64,000 bases of DNA. Source: TM7 phylum sp. oral taxon 349 (GTDB taxonomy: Bacteria > Patescibacteriota > Saccharimonadia > Saccharimonadales > Saccharimonadaceae). The stretch covers positions 62,001-126,000 of the forward strand of contig CP072328.1 of assembly GCA_018127705.1 (NCBI GenBank), read 5' to 3'. A model generated the notes under the pieces. The model searched no databases and was not told where the DNA came from. It saw only the letters and a list, made by a program, of their open reading frames with translations. Below, in pieces: positions 25,611 through 34,480 of this stretch (positions are counted from its first letter, which is position 1; every line of letters starts with the position of its first letter). The translations under genes and the position numbers were made by a program.

Positions 25611-27026
25611 ATGAAAAAACAACTTCATATCTTTTCTGCTAAGTTTGAAAAACTAAAAAAACCTCATTATTTGTACGGATTTATCGCCATCATTGCTGCT
25701 GTTAGTTTTGTCTTTCTGACGCCGCCGTTTCAAGCTCCGGATGAAGAGGCTCATTATATGAGGGCTTACCAGTTTGCGAAAGGACATATTATCTTGGGTA
25801 AGCAACAAGGAAATACATTAAGTGCTTGCACTCCCAAGGAAGCCATAAATGATATGTTAGAGGTTAGGGGCTCGGATATCAGAGGTAACACAAACAAGAA
25901 GTATGATATACGTGATGTCAAAAGAAAATTATTTGATAAAATTGATAAACCGCAAGAGTGCGGTAAATATGATACAACAGATACGCATAACTATAGCATA
26001 CTAGGATATCTCCCTGCAGTATTCGGGATAGGTTTGATTGATGCGGTGAATGGACCTCCTATGGTAGGATTCTATCTTGCACGTTTGTTTACAGCTATCA
26101 TTTCAATCGCTATCATTTCAATCGCTATCTACCTTATTCCTAGGCGCAAATTGGTATTAATTGTCGTCTCGTTGTTACCAATGTTGGTTTTTCAGCAATC
26201 TGTCATATCTGTAGATGGTGTATCGTTTGCTATATTGGCGCTATTTATAGCGTACACCTCTAGATTGTACTACGAAAAGAGTATTGATAAAAAACAGTGG
26301 ATTAAATTAGCTGCTATAGTTTTTGCGCTATGCATCAGTAAACCATTGTTGTATATATTTATACCATATATCTTTATACTGTTATCTAAGAAAAATCGTA
26401 AAAAGATTTTTATTATATTAGCTTTTTCCGTATTGACCGTTATTGGGTTTATGATAATGGGGCGAATGCTATATGGTAAGGTTCGTGTAGGTGGTGCGGA
26501 AGGGGCAAATTATTTAGAGCAGGCGAAATATTTAATAGGAGCTCCCACGAAGATTCCGGAAATCGCTTTAAATACTTATACGACTAATTACGGTGATTCT
26601 ATTATCCAGGGCATAATAGGGGTGTTCGGGGTTGCTGACACGACAATGCCAATTTGGGTGTATTTTATGGCTGCTATAAATATTTCTTTTACATTTTTAT
26701 TATCATCGGTAGATGATAATAAAACGAAAAGACTGAAAAAAATACATATAATAGTATTTTCTCTATTAATAATATTTTATTTTGCAATAGTAAATGGTGC
26801 GATATATGTATTCTATAGTCCAGTGAAATTTGAAATTTTGTATGGAGTACAAGGTAGATACTTCTTGCCAATTCTACTTGCCCTTGTGCCAATACCAATT
26901 AGATATATTACCGTAAATAAGAATCAGTATAGTAAACTGCGGAGAGATATAATAATTACTTCGGTTTGTATACTACTAATAGCGGTGTATATAGTGTTAC
27001 GTAGATATTATCTCTATACGCCATGA
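25611..27026 (+). CDS. DUF2142-like polytopic membrane protein
   Basis: About 471 residues with eleven or more membrane helices. The N-terminal pattern FLTPPFQAPDEEAHYMRAYQFAKG matches DUF2142, a family found in polysaccharide loci and thought to be related to GT-C glycosyltransferases; the acidic DEEAH in the first outer loop would be the active-site candidate. The first ATG at 25596 is also possible; 25611 (MKKQLHIF) is the more usual beginning. It is AT-rich and follows the lytic-like protein by 25 bases. Donor and acceptor are unknown. Confidence 0.75.
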   Translation: MKKQLHIFSAKFEKLKKPHYLYGFIAIIAAVSFVFLTPPFQAPDEEAHYMRAYQFAKGHIILGKQQGNTLSACTPKEAINDMLEVRGSDIRGNTNKKYDIRDVKRKLFDKIDKPQECGKYDTTDTHNYSILGYLPAVFGIGLIDAVNGPPMVGFYLARLFTAIISIAIISIAIYLIPRRKLVLIVVSLLPMLVFQQSVISVDGVSFAILALFIAYTSRLYYEKSIDKKQWIKLAAIVFALCISKPLLYIFIPYIFILLSKKNRKKIFIILAFSVLTVIGFMIMGRMLYGKVRVGGAEGANYLEQAKYLIGAPTKIPEIALNTYTTNYGDSIIQGIIGVFGVADTTMPIWVYFMAAINISFTFLLSSVDDNKTKRLKKIHIIVFSLLIIFYFAIVNGAIYVFYSPVKFEILYGVQGRYFLPILLALVPIPIRYITVNKNQYSKLRRDIIITSVCILLIAVYIVLRRYYLYTP

Positions 27027-27128
27027 GTGCATAACCAGCTGATACCTTGATATTAGTATTTTTGATTATAAGTATTACTCTACTTTTAGACCTTACAATA
27101 AACAGACAATAGCTACTTTTAGCCATGG

Positions 27129-27134
27129 TATAAT
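27129..27134 (+). promoter_or_regulatory. Extended -10 of the amino-sugar operon, with leader and Shine-Dalgarno
   Basis: TGG then TATAAT (27129-27134). The first ATG at 27166 follows about 25 bases after the predicted start and is preceded by AAGGAGG at 27152-27158. This operon is led and Shine-Dalgarno dependent, unlike many units in the window. Confidence 0.65.
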
Positions 27135-27165
27135 AGTAAGCGGAAAACAGCAAGGAGGGTAAGTA

Positions 27166-28269
27166 ATGATATCAATCGCATCACCAATTGTAGAAAGTGA
27201 GGAAATAAAAGCCGTTAATGATGTGCTTGAGTCGGGGATGTTGGCTCAGGGGCCAAAGACTGCTCAGTTGGAAGAAGATTGGGCAAAGTACTGCGGCACA
27301 AAATATGCGCTCGCAGTAAATAGCGGTACGGCTGCAATACATTCTGCGCTGTATGCGGCTGGCGTGCGCGAGGGCGATGAAGTTATTACGACACCGTACA
27401 GCTTCATTGCGACGATTAACCCGATTTTGATGCTTGGTGCTCGCCCGGTATTGGTTGATATTGATTCGGCGACGTTTAACATTGACGTGACAAAAATTGA
27501 AGCAGCGGTGACATCAAAAACGAAGGCGATCGTGCCAGTTGATTTGTACGGTCAACCGTGCGAGTGGGACGAATTACGCGCGGTTGCTGATAAGCACAAT
27601 TTGATGATTATAGAAGACGCCTGTCAGGCGATCGGTGCTGATTATAAGAGTAAAAAAGCAGGTGCGCTCGGTGATTTAGGCTGCTTTTCGCTGTATGCTA
27701 CTAAAAATATTATGTGCGGCGAAGGCGGTATCGTCACAACCAATAGCGACGAGCAGGCTGCGGCAATTCGCTCGTTCCGCCAGCATGGTATGGTCGCGCC
27801 GTATGAATACGCTGAGCTTGGCTATAACTACCGGATGTCAGATTTACATGCGGCAATTGCTGTCGAGCAGCTGAAGAAAGTTGATAACTTTACAGTGCGT
27901 CGCCAGCATGTTGCGAGCGAGTTGAATAAAGCACTCAATGGCATAAAGGGGATTCAGCTGCCGAGCGTTGCTCCGGATCGTTCGCATGTATACCACCAAT
28001 ACACGGTTGTGCTGACTGATGACGCGAACGTTTCGCGCGATGAGTTCGTTGCCGGTTTGCGCGAGCGCGGTGTAGGCGCTGGGATTTATTACCCAAAGCC
28101 ATTGCATGTCTATCCGCATATCGCAAAACTTGGTTACAAAGTTGGCGATTTCCCTATAGCAGAAGATTTGGCGGCTCGGGTTGTGTCGCTGCCAGTTCAT
28201 CCGAAAGTGTCAGACGAGGACGTCGCTACTATTGCTAGAGCAGTCAAGGAGGTGCTTGCAAATGGCTAA
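27166..28269 (+). CDS. DegT/DnrJ/EryC1 sugar aminotransferase
   Basis: A 367-residue PLP enzyme of the sugar aminotransferase family. It has AVNSGTAAIHSAL near residue 48, EDACQAIGADYKSKKAGALGD near 150 and the PLP lysine in FSLYATKNIMCGEGG near 180. Such enzymes place an amino group on a keto-sugar nucleotide, using glutamate. It opens a seven-gene operon and overlaps the Gfo/Idh oxidoreductase gene by eight bases. WbpE-like action on a 3-keto sugar is plausible because a Gfo/Idh dehydrogenase is the partner in that route. Confidence 0.9.
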   Translation: MISIASPIVESEEIKAVNDVLESGMLAQGPKTAQLEEDWAKYCGTKYALAVNSGTAAIHSALYAAGVREGDEVITTPYSFIATINPILMLGARPVLVDIDSATFNIDVTKIEAAVTSKTKAIVPVDLYGQPCEWDELRAVADKHNLMIIEDACQAIGADYKSKKAGALGDLGCFSLYATKNIMCGEGGIVTTNSDEQAAAIRSFRQHGMVAPYEYAELGYNYRMSDLHAAIAVEQLKKVDNFTVRRQHVASELNKALNGIKGIQLPSVAPDRSHVYHQYTVVLTDDANVSRDEFVAGLRERGVGAGIYYPKPLHVYPHIAKLGYKVGDFPIAEDLAARVVSLPVHPKVSDEDVATIARAVKEVLANG

Positions 28270-29269
28270 TCCACAAAAAGAAGGAAAGCTACGCACTGCT
28301 GTTATTGGTACGGGCAACATGGGTAAGAATCATGTACGGAATTACTTCATGCTTCCGGAAGCTGAGTTAGTGGGTATCGCTGACGTAAACCCCGCAGCAA
28401 AAGCACTTGCCGATGAATACCGTACAAGCTTTTTTACTGATTATAAGAAGATGCTTGACGAGGTTCATCCTGATGCGGTATCGGTTGTTGTACCGACACC
28501 ATTCCACCTTGAAGTTGCGCGCGAAGTGATGAGCCGAGGTATTCACTGTATGCTTGAGAAACCGATTGCTTCATCGGTGGAAGCGGCCGACGAGCTGATT
28601 GCTTGTGCAAAAAAGTATAAAGTCGTCTTCACGGTTGGGCATATTGAACGCTTTAACCCTGTCATGAAGAAATTAAAACAGATGGTTGATGAGAAAGCGA
28701 TTGGTGAAATAACCTCGGTGGTCTGTAAGCGGGTAGGCAGTTTCCCCATGAATGAGCCAAAAACTGATGTCATCATTGATCTTGCCGTGCATGACATTGA
28801 TCTCGTTAGCTACCTACTCGGTAAACAACCTGTATCTATTACAAGCCACGGATCACGAACTCACCACTCTAAAAAGATTGATTCGGCCGAAATACTAATG
28901 GACTATGGCCGTGCGTCTGGTTTTATTCAGGCAAATTGGCTGACGCCGGTTAAAATTCGTACTATTGCGCTTACCGGTTCAATGGGCTATCTTGAGGCGA
29001 ATTATATTACTCAAGAACTTGTATACTATAAGCATAATATGAAGGGGGAAGAAAGCGACGGATTCACCGACTTCGTTCGACGAATGGGCGAGCCAGAAAA
29101 ACGAGTTATTAAAGTTGATTTCGAAGAGCCTCTAGCCGCTGAATTGAAAGCATTTATAGCAAAATCGATGGGTCGAACGGCGGCAATTGTAGACCCGCGT
29201 GATGCTCGAGAGGCACTGAAGATTGCCCTTGAATCGATTGCTCCATTTGAGGCAAAAGGAGGTAAATAG
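28262..29269 (+). CDS. Gfo/Idh/MocA-family oxidoreductase
   Basis: About 335 residues. The NAD-binding motif TAVIGTGNMGKNHVRNY is near the start, EKPIASSVEAADELI near 95, and the catalytic-type region VIDLAVHDIDLVSYLLG near 175. The start is ATG 28262 (MANPQKEG) with AAGGAGG eight bases upstream; an earlier in-frame ATG lies inside the aminotransferase gene. WbpB- or WlbA-like oxidation of a UDP-sugar carbon, giving the keto substrate for the adjacent aminotransferase, is the likely role. Confidence 0.9.
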   Translation: MANPQKEGKLRTAVIGTGNMGKNHVRNYFMLPEAELVGIADVNPAAKALADEYRTSFFTDYKKMLDEVHPDAVSVVVPTPFHLEVAREVMSRGIHCMLEKPIASSVEAADELIACAKKYKVVFTVGHIERFNPVMKKLKQMVDEKAIGEITSVVCKRVGSFPMNEPKTDVIIDLAVHDIDLVSYLLGKQPVSITSHGSRTHHSKKIDSAEILMDYGRASGFIQANWLTPVKIRTIALTGSMGYLEANYITQELVYYKHNMKGEESDGFTDFVRRMGEPEKRVIKVDFEEPLAAELKAFIAKSMGRTAAIVDPRDAREALKIALESIAPFEAKGGK

Positions 29270-30750
29270 TGAAGCTATCAAGTTTTACTGCTTCATTTCA
29301 TGAATATGAGTATAGCCTGGAGTATTATCACGGAAAAGATGTGCTACATGAAGGGTCGCTGCTAAAAATTGATCCATCATATTCTTGGGAGCGAATTAAT
29401 CGTAAAATTCGTAATAAAATTAGGCAAGCGCAGAAACAAGATATTGGCATTAGGCGTGTTACCGGTACTGCAAAGGACATTGCTAACTTTCGGACTATAT
29501 GGTTTGATCCAAATGATGAGACTCTGCCAGTTCAGCTCTCTGATGATGAAGTGATGTATCTTGCGTACGCTAATGGCGAGTTGATTGGCGGTCTAATCTT
29601 AACACCATCAACGCCAAATACGCTATACATGCATAACCTCGGTGGCAATGAATTTGCAAAGCGACATAATGTACCTGCATTGCTTTTGTGGCATGCTGTA
29701 GAGGATTTGGTAGGTACGCGGTGGCAGTATATTGATGTCGGCGTGAGTTTTCGCCCTACGCTGTATAACTTTTTCAAAAATTGGAAGGTTGATGGCTATC
29801 CTATTATATTCTCTCCTCCGTTTATTCGACCAGACATTCGCTTAACTCCGTTTACCGGTCGAGATATTGTACGCTTTAATAACGATACGCCAAAGCAGGC
29901 TGATGAAATTATCGCGCAATACTTTGGCGATACGTATACTATTTTGCCACGGGCGATTAGCTGTCTTCAGGTGGTGCTAAAATATCTTGGTATCGGTAAG
30001 AGCGATTCTGTTGCGGTTTATAAAACATTTGCGGGCAACGAATACATTAGCGGTTGTGTACGAACTCCGATTAAGCAGCACGGCACAATGGTTCGCGAAA
30101 TTGACGACTCAACAAAAGCGGTTGTAGTGATTCATGAATTTGGCATACCGTATGAGAATCTACGTGAACTAAAGAAACGATGTGAAGAAAAAAATATTCC
30201 GTTGATTGAGGATTGTGCATGGTCGTATGGAAGCGAATTAGCAGATGGTACGCGTATTGGATCGGTGGGTGATTATGCGATTTATAGTTTGCCAAAGATT
30301 CTACCGGTGCAATATGGCAGCGTATTGGTGGGTCTTCAGGTATCAGATGAAGATAATTGGCAAAACTACCAATTGCTTGATTTTTATAAGCGTGAAATTG
30401 TTCGAAAAGCTTTAGTCGAACATTTGCCGCGTCTTGAGTCGTATAATTTGCAGCGCAGGAAAAACTGGCAGACGCTATCCGAGTGGTTTGTGCGAGATGG
30501 CTTTACTGAAATCGGCACGTTGGGCAAAAAAGTTTACCCTGGTGCATACATCGTGAAGGTGCCAGAATATGAAGATATATTTTCTCGGTATGAAATGTTT
30601 GGTGTAGAAACCGGGCGTTATTATCCAGATGAAGCGTTATTCTTGCCGGTGCATCAAAGCTTAGCACAAAATGAGCTGGCGTATATGTACGGCGTATTTC
30701 GAGGTAAGCTTAATCTGTGCAGCAATTATCAACGAGGCGGTAAAAAGTGA
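29269..30750 (+). CDS. FemAB/GNAT-like acyltransferase fused to DegT-like aminotransferase domain
   Basis: A 493-residue fusion. Residues about 20-190 look like a FemAB/GNAT acyltransferase: SWERINRKIRNKIRQAQKQD, LAYANGELIGGLIL and YIDVGVSFRPTLYNFFKNW. Residues about 220-490 resemble a reduced DegT-type aminotransferase: AVVVIHEFGIPYENLRELKK, IEDCAWSYGSELADG and a retained lysine in YSLPKILPVQYGS. The start is GTG 29269, overlapping the previous stop by one base. It might N-acylate the amino sugar made by the two upstream enzymes; whether the DegT part is active is unknown. I know no standard name for this architecture. Confidence 0.75.
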   Translation: MKLSSFTASFHEYEYSLEYYHGKDVLHEGSLLKIDPSYSWERINRKIRNKIRQAQKQDIGIRRVTGTAKDIANFRTIWFDPNDETLPVQLSDDEVMYLAYANGELIGGLILTPSTPNTLYMHNLGGNEFAKRHNVPALLLWHAVEDLVGTRWQYIDVGVSFRPTLYNFFKNWKVDGYPIIFSPPFIRPDIRLTPFTGRDIVRFNNDTPKQADEIIAQYFGDTYTILPRAISCLQVVLKYLGIGKSDSVAVYKTFAGNEYISGCVRTPIKQHGTMVREIDDSTKAVVVIHEFGIPYENLRELKKRCEEKNIPLIEDCAWSYGSELADGTRIGSVGDYAIYSLPKILPVQYGSVLVGLQVSDEDNWQNYQLLDFYKREIVRKALVEHLPRLESYNLQRRKNWQTLSEWFVRDGFTEIGTLGKKVYPGAYIVKVPEYEDIFSRYEMFGVETGRYYPDEALFLPVHQSLAQNELAYMYGVFRGKLNLCSNYQRGGKK

Positions 30751-31436
30751 TATATGCCCTCTATTCGGATATCCATAACGATAGGGATGGTTGGCGGCGG
30801 CTAAGCCGGCATCAGGCATTTTTGACGGCTGATAGGCGAATTTGTCTTGGCGATGTTATTAATGCGCATATGCCAGAAGAAGCGATTAAGTTCTACCGGC
30901 AGGTAGCAAAGGCAAGTGATGCTGTAGTGCTCGGTAATCACGAAGCGATTTTTACAGGTAAGTGTGATATTGCAACTTTCCACCCGCGGCTTTCTCAAAA
31001 ACTTTCTCAGGCGAAAACTTGGTTGACGGCCACTGAACCGCAGCTTGTAAAAGAATTTGCACGGCTACCGCAACGTATAAACCTCGGCGAAGAAGCGGTG
31101 GCGACGCATGGTAGTTTTTCTGCAGATAATCCATGGAGGCATATTCGCTATATAGAAGATGTTGCAGATGAGGCGGCGCATACATCTGCGAGAATTGCTT
31201 TTTTGGGCCACGGACATATCCCATTTATTGCATACAAAAAAGAAGGGTATTGGTTCTATGATCGCCAAGTATATCGTAAGCCATTTTTGCTAGATAGTGA
31301 TACGCCGTATATCATTAATATAGGGAGCGTACTTGGCTCTCGTGAAATGCGTTGGCATGAAAAGACGTTCGTAGCGTATAATGATGAAATACCTTGCGTG
31401 ACGTTTTACGAGCTAACGGGATATAAGGAGAAATGA
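30747..31436 (+). CDS. Calcineurin-like metallophosphoesterase
   Basis: A 229-residue phosphoesterase with the metal motifs YSDIHNDRDGW (D8, H10), CLGDVINA, VLGNHEAI and GHGHIPF, followed by NIGSV. Start GTG at 30747 overlaps the previous stop by four bases. The fold hydrolyses phosphomonoesters, phosphodiesters or nucleotides. Inside a sugar operon it could remove phosphate from a sugar intermediate or cleave a nucleotide-sugar; the sequence does not decide this. Confidence 0.87.
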   Translation: MIYALYSDIHNDRDGWRRLSRHQAFLTADRRICLGDVINAHMPEEAIKFYRQVAKASDAVVLGNHEAIFTGKCDIATFHPRLSQKLSQAKTWLTATEPQLVKEFARLPQRINLGEEAVATHGSFSADNPWRHIRYIEDVADEAAHTSARIAFLGHGHIPFIAYKKEGYWFYDRQVYRKPFLLDSDTPYIINIGSVLGSREMRWHEKTFVAYNDEIPCVTFYELTGYKEK

Positions 31437-31437
31437 T

Positions 31438-32475
31438 ATGACAACGGTGTTAGTGACTGGCATTGGCGGTACGCGATCAATCGGAATTATGAAATCGCTT
31501 CGCGATATGCAGGAGCATATACGCGTGATCGGCACGGATGCAAATTTTTTCAATGCTGGCGCGTTTCAATGTGATGTGGCGTATATTGTACCGTTTGCAT
31601 CAGAAGAGGGGTATTTGGCGCGTCTTGAAGAAATTATTACAAAAGAAAACGTGTCGATTGTTTTTGCGAGCGTTGAGAAAGAAGTAGCGTTTTTAGCGCA
31701 GCATAAGGCAGAAATTGAGGCAATGGGTGTAGTCTGTCTTGTGCCTGATCAAGAGGTGCTTGCTGTCTGCTTTGATAAGTATAAGACTCAGCAATTTCTG
31801 AACGATAATGGTTTTACTGCTATTCCATGCATCTATACAGATAACGAAGCTGCTACACGACAGTTCGCAGACGAACATGGTTTTCCTCTCATTCGTAAAC
31901 CAGTCATGGGGTATGGCTCGAAAGGACTATCAATCATTTGCGCTCAAGAGGAACTTGCAGAAATTCCAAAAAGTAACGAATATGTTCTGCAGCAATATAT
32001 TGAGAATGAAGATACGGAAACGTTCTACAATACCGTACTTAATGAATATACTGCTGAGGTGTTTATCAATAACAATGGCTCGGTTGCGGGCGGCATTATT
32101 CTTAAGCGGGCGCTCCATGCGGGCGAGACAGTGGCGGGGTATAGTGTAGATGATGAGAAAACGCTACGCTACTTGAGCGGTATCGCGGTGAAGCTAGGTA
32201 TCAAAGGACCGTGTAACTTTCAATATCGCAAGGCTGACGGTAAAATATATATCTTTGAAATTAATCCCCTGTTTTCTGGTACCACATACGTGCGAGCTCA
32301 ATTTGGATTTAACAATGTGGCACTCGCGGTCAAAAGTTTTGTACGGGGTGAGCATGAGACGATCGCAAGTAGTGAGCTAGAAGATAAATACTTTGTTCGC
32401 TATTTGAGCGAAACATTTATAAATCCAAAAGATATTGAGAAGTTTCAAACAACAGGGAAGTTTACGAAGCAATGA
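31438..32475 (+). CDS. ATP-grasp ligase, carbamoyl-phosphate-synthase-like
   Basis: A 345-residue ATP-grasp protein. It begins with a Rossmann-like domain (VLVTGIGGTRSIGIMKSL), then the ATP-grasp core with PLIRKPVMGYGSKGLSII near residue 150 and the metal-binding E-I-N-P in IFEINPLFSGTTYVRA near 275. Such enzymes activate a carboxylate and join it to an amine. In this operon it could attach an amino acid or other acid to an amino sugar. It lies one base after the phosphoesterase stop and overlaps the epimerase by four. Confidence 0.85.
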   Translation: MTTVLVTGIGGTRSIGIMKSLRDMQEHIRVIGTDANFFNAGAFQCDVAYIVPFASEEGYLARLEEIITKENVSIVFASVEKEVAFLAQHKAEIEAMGVVCLVPDQEVLAVCFDKYKTQQFLNDNGFTAIPCIYTDNEAATRQFADEHGFPLIRKPVMGYGSKGLSIICAQEELAEIPKSNEYVLQQYIENEDTETFYNTVLNEYTAEVFINNNGSVAGGIILKRALHAGETVAGYSVDDEKTLRYLSGIAVKLGIKGPCNFQYRKADGKIYIFEINPLFSGTTYVRAQFGFNNVALAVKSFVRGEHETIASSELEDKYFVRYLSETFINPKDIEKFQTTGKFTKQ

Positions 32476-33344
32476 ATATACTTGTAACTGGCGGCACAGG
32501 GTTTCTTGGGGGATATGTGTTACCTCTGCTGGCTGATGATTCGGAGATAGATAAGCTCTTGTATACTTATCGTCACCAGCCGTGCGGGGAGTCTTCATCT
32601 ATGCGCGGTCTGGCTCTTGATATTACAAATCTTGAGAATTTTAAGCCTCACCAGGCTGTTCTTGAAGAGGTGACATGCTTGGTACATATGGCTTCAGCCG
32701 TATCGCACGGTCGTGTTGCGCTTTATCAGGATATCTCACAGAATATTACTGAAAATTTCTCGAGCCTTGGTAATCTTTTGCAGTTTTTGCCAAATTTAGA
32801 AAAGATAGTCTATATAAGTAGCGGCTCAGCAGAAATCTACAAAGATGATCCTACGATGTATGGTGTTGGTAAGCTGCTTGTGGAACAGGTTCTGCAGCAT
32901 ATCGTGCGGTACCATAATGTAGCCTGCACTATACTACGTTTTCCACAATTATACGGTCCAGGTGAGCCACATGGTACTTTTGTAAGTAAATTTATTAATT
33001 CTTTTTTGGATGGAAAAGCAATTCAGCTTATGAACGATGGTACAACGGTGCGAGACATTCTTTATGTTAAGGATGCGGCAGCGAGCATCGTTTACGCTGC
33101 TAAACAGGCACCCTCTGGCGTATTTATGGTGAGCGACCCAATTAAACATACTGTTGGTGAGATTGCTGTTATTCTACAAGTAATAACGGGGGCAGACGAT
33201 GCGTGTATTGTACGAGTGAGTTCAAACAACACTGGTGCGCTTGGCTATCACTTTACAAGTGACATAGATAAGCTTGGTTATAAACTGTGCTATACTGTAG
33301 AACAGGGGTTAGAAGAGACTGTAAGGGGATGGAATAATGTATAA
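32472..33344 (+). CDS. NAD-dependent epimerase/dehydratase (extended SDR)
   Basis: A 290-residue extended short-chain dehydrogenase. The nucleotide motif is VTGGTGFLGGYVLPLL, and the catalytic triad region has SSGSAEIYKDDPTMYGVGKLL (Tyr and Lys of YxxxK as YGVGK). It has RFPQLYGPG and VRDILYVKDAA as in nucleotide-sugar epimerases. It is shorter than GalE or RmlB. It probably epimerises or reduces a nucleotide-sugar of this operon. It overlaps the following GT2 by eight bases. Confidence 0.87.
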   Translation: MNILVTGGTGFLGGYVLPLLADDSEIDKLLYTYRHQPCGESSSMRGLALDITNLENFKPHQAVLEEVTCLVHMASAVSHGRVALYQDISQNITENFSSLGNLLQFLPNLEKIVYISSGSAEIYKDDPTMYGVGKLLVEQVLQHIVRYHNVACTILRFPQLYGPGEPHGTFVSKFINSFLDGKAIQLMNDGTTVRDILYVKDAAASIVYAAKQAPSGVFMVSDPIKHTVGEIAVILQVITGADDACIVRVSSNNTGALGYHFTSDIDKLGYKLCYTVEQGLEETVRGWNNV

Positions 33345-34272
33345 AAATTTGAAAGTTGGTGTATTTGTTCCCGCCTATAATGAGGAAAAGCAGATAGCGG
33401 CTGTGCTTAAGACGATGCCTGACTTTGTTGATAAGGTGTTGGTGGTTGATGATTGTAGCCAAGATGATACATCAAAAGTTGTAAAGCGATTTTTAAAAGA
33501 TAAAAGGATAGTATTGCATCGTAATGAGAAAAATATGGGCAATGGTGCTGGTGCTAAGTTCGCTTATCAAAAACTAGTTGAGATGGGTATGGATATCATT
33601 ATGCCGATGAGCGGTGATGGGCAGACAGAACCGCAATATATGCCTCGGTTACTTGATCCTGTTGTAGAAGATAAATGTGATTTTGCAAAAGGTAATCGCT
33701 TCTTAGAGAGGGCGGTCTATAATAAAATGCCTACCTATCGTTATTGGGGTAATATCTTTGTAACGATGATAAACAAATTCTCAACAGGCTATTATTCAAT
33801 GTATGACAGCTTGAACGGATATTATGCTATTAAGGCAGACACCTTGAAGAAACTCGATTTCTCGCGACTAGGCGATCGCTATGAGTTCGAGAATAGTTTT
33901 TGGATTCAGCTCAATATTGTTAACGCGCGCGGGCTTGATGTATCTATCCCGCCTGTCTACAAAGATGAGAAATCTACCATTAAGCTAGGCAGAACAGCGC
34001 TGCGTACGCTATGGGTATTGTTTAAAGGTTTTTTCGAGCGTATTTTCCGCAAATATATTCTCTTTAATCTTACGCCAACGGGTCTCTTCTTCATTACCGG
34101 CACACTGCTGACATTGTTTGGTATAGTTTGGGGATTATTTATAACAATTAAGTCAATTGGACCAGCAAGCCCGTCAACAGCAACGGTCATGCTCGCTGTG
34201 GTGCCATTTATTTTGGGTGTGCAAATACTCTTGCAGGCAATTGTGCTTGATATCCAAGCAGAGCCGAAGTAA
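33337..34272 (+). CDS. DPM1-like GT2 glycosyltransferase with two membrane helices
   Basis: A 311-residue GT2. The GT-A domain has VFVPAYNEEKQIAAVLK, VVDDCSQDDTSK near 37 and MPMSGDGQTEPQYM near 88. Two hydrophobic helices occupy about 235-300, separated by a short charged segment. It should transfer a sugar, probably the product of the upstream operon, to polyprenyl phosphate. It is the last gene of the operon and a strong hairpin terminator follows. Confidence 0.87.
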   Translation: MYKNLKVGVFVPAYNEEKQIAAVLKTMPDFVDKVLVVDDCSQDDTSKVVKRFLKDKRIVLHRNEKNMGNGAGAKFAYQKLVEMGMDIIMPMSGDGQTEPQYMPRLLDPVVEDKCDFAKGNRFLERAVYNKMPTYRYWGNIFVTMINKFSTGYYSMYDSLNGYYAIKADTLKKLDFSRLGDRYEFENSFWIQLNIVNARGLDVSIPPVYKDEKSTIKLGRTALRTLWVLFKGFFERIFRKYILFNLTPTGLFFITGTLLTLFGIVWGLFITIKSIGPASPSTATVMLAVVPFILGVQILLQAIVLDIQAEPK

Positions 34273-34290
34273 CGGTAATCAAGCAGTAAT

Positions 34291-34331
34291 AAAAACTTCC
34301 CCGTTATGTAACGGGGAAGCATAAAGTTTTT
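34291..34331 (+). terminator. Intrinsic terminator after the amino-sugar operon
   Basis: CTTCCCCGTTA (34296-34306) pairs with TAACGGGGAAG (34309-34319), an 11-base-pair GC-rich stem. A run of A precedes it and a T-run follows at 34327-34331. On the other strand it would also terminate the minus-strand tRNA at 34337-34424. Confidence 0.8.
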
Positions 34332-34336
34332 CAATG

Positions 34337-34424
34337 TGGCGGAAGGGGTACGATTCGAACGTACGGCGCACAAATGCGCAAACACCAAAAGGTATTTTAC
34401 CTTAAACCACTCAGTCACCCTTCC
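34337..34424 (-). tRNA. Class II tRNA (Ser-like) with abnormal eight-base anticodon loop
   Basis: Minus-strand cloverleaf of 88 bases: acceptor GGAAGGG/CCCTTCC, discriminator G and encoded CCA. The D arm is Ser-like (ACT, loop GAGTGGTTTAA, GGT), the long variable arm is GCGCA-TTTG-TGCGC, and the T arm is GTACG-TTCGAAT-CGTAC. The variable arm and G73 resemble tRNA-Ser. The anticodon stem AAATA/TGTTT pairs fully, but it encloses eight bases, CCTTTTGG, with no serine, leucine or tyrosine anticodon. If T33 is the first T, the anticodon would be UUU (lysine). It may be decayed or specialised. It lies beside an IS element. Confidence 0.7.
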
Positions 34425-34480
34425 ATGCTACTATCTATAATAGGGTATCTTGTATATAAGGTCAATACATTGTACGAAGT

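Noticed and set aside
33957-34418. A 153-codon minus-strand frame spanning the tRNA
   Set aside because: It runs through the tRNA and antisense to a clear GT2 gene; no promoter or family pattern.
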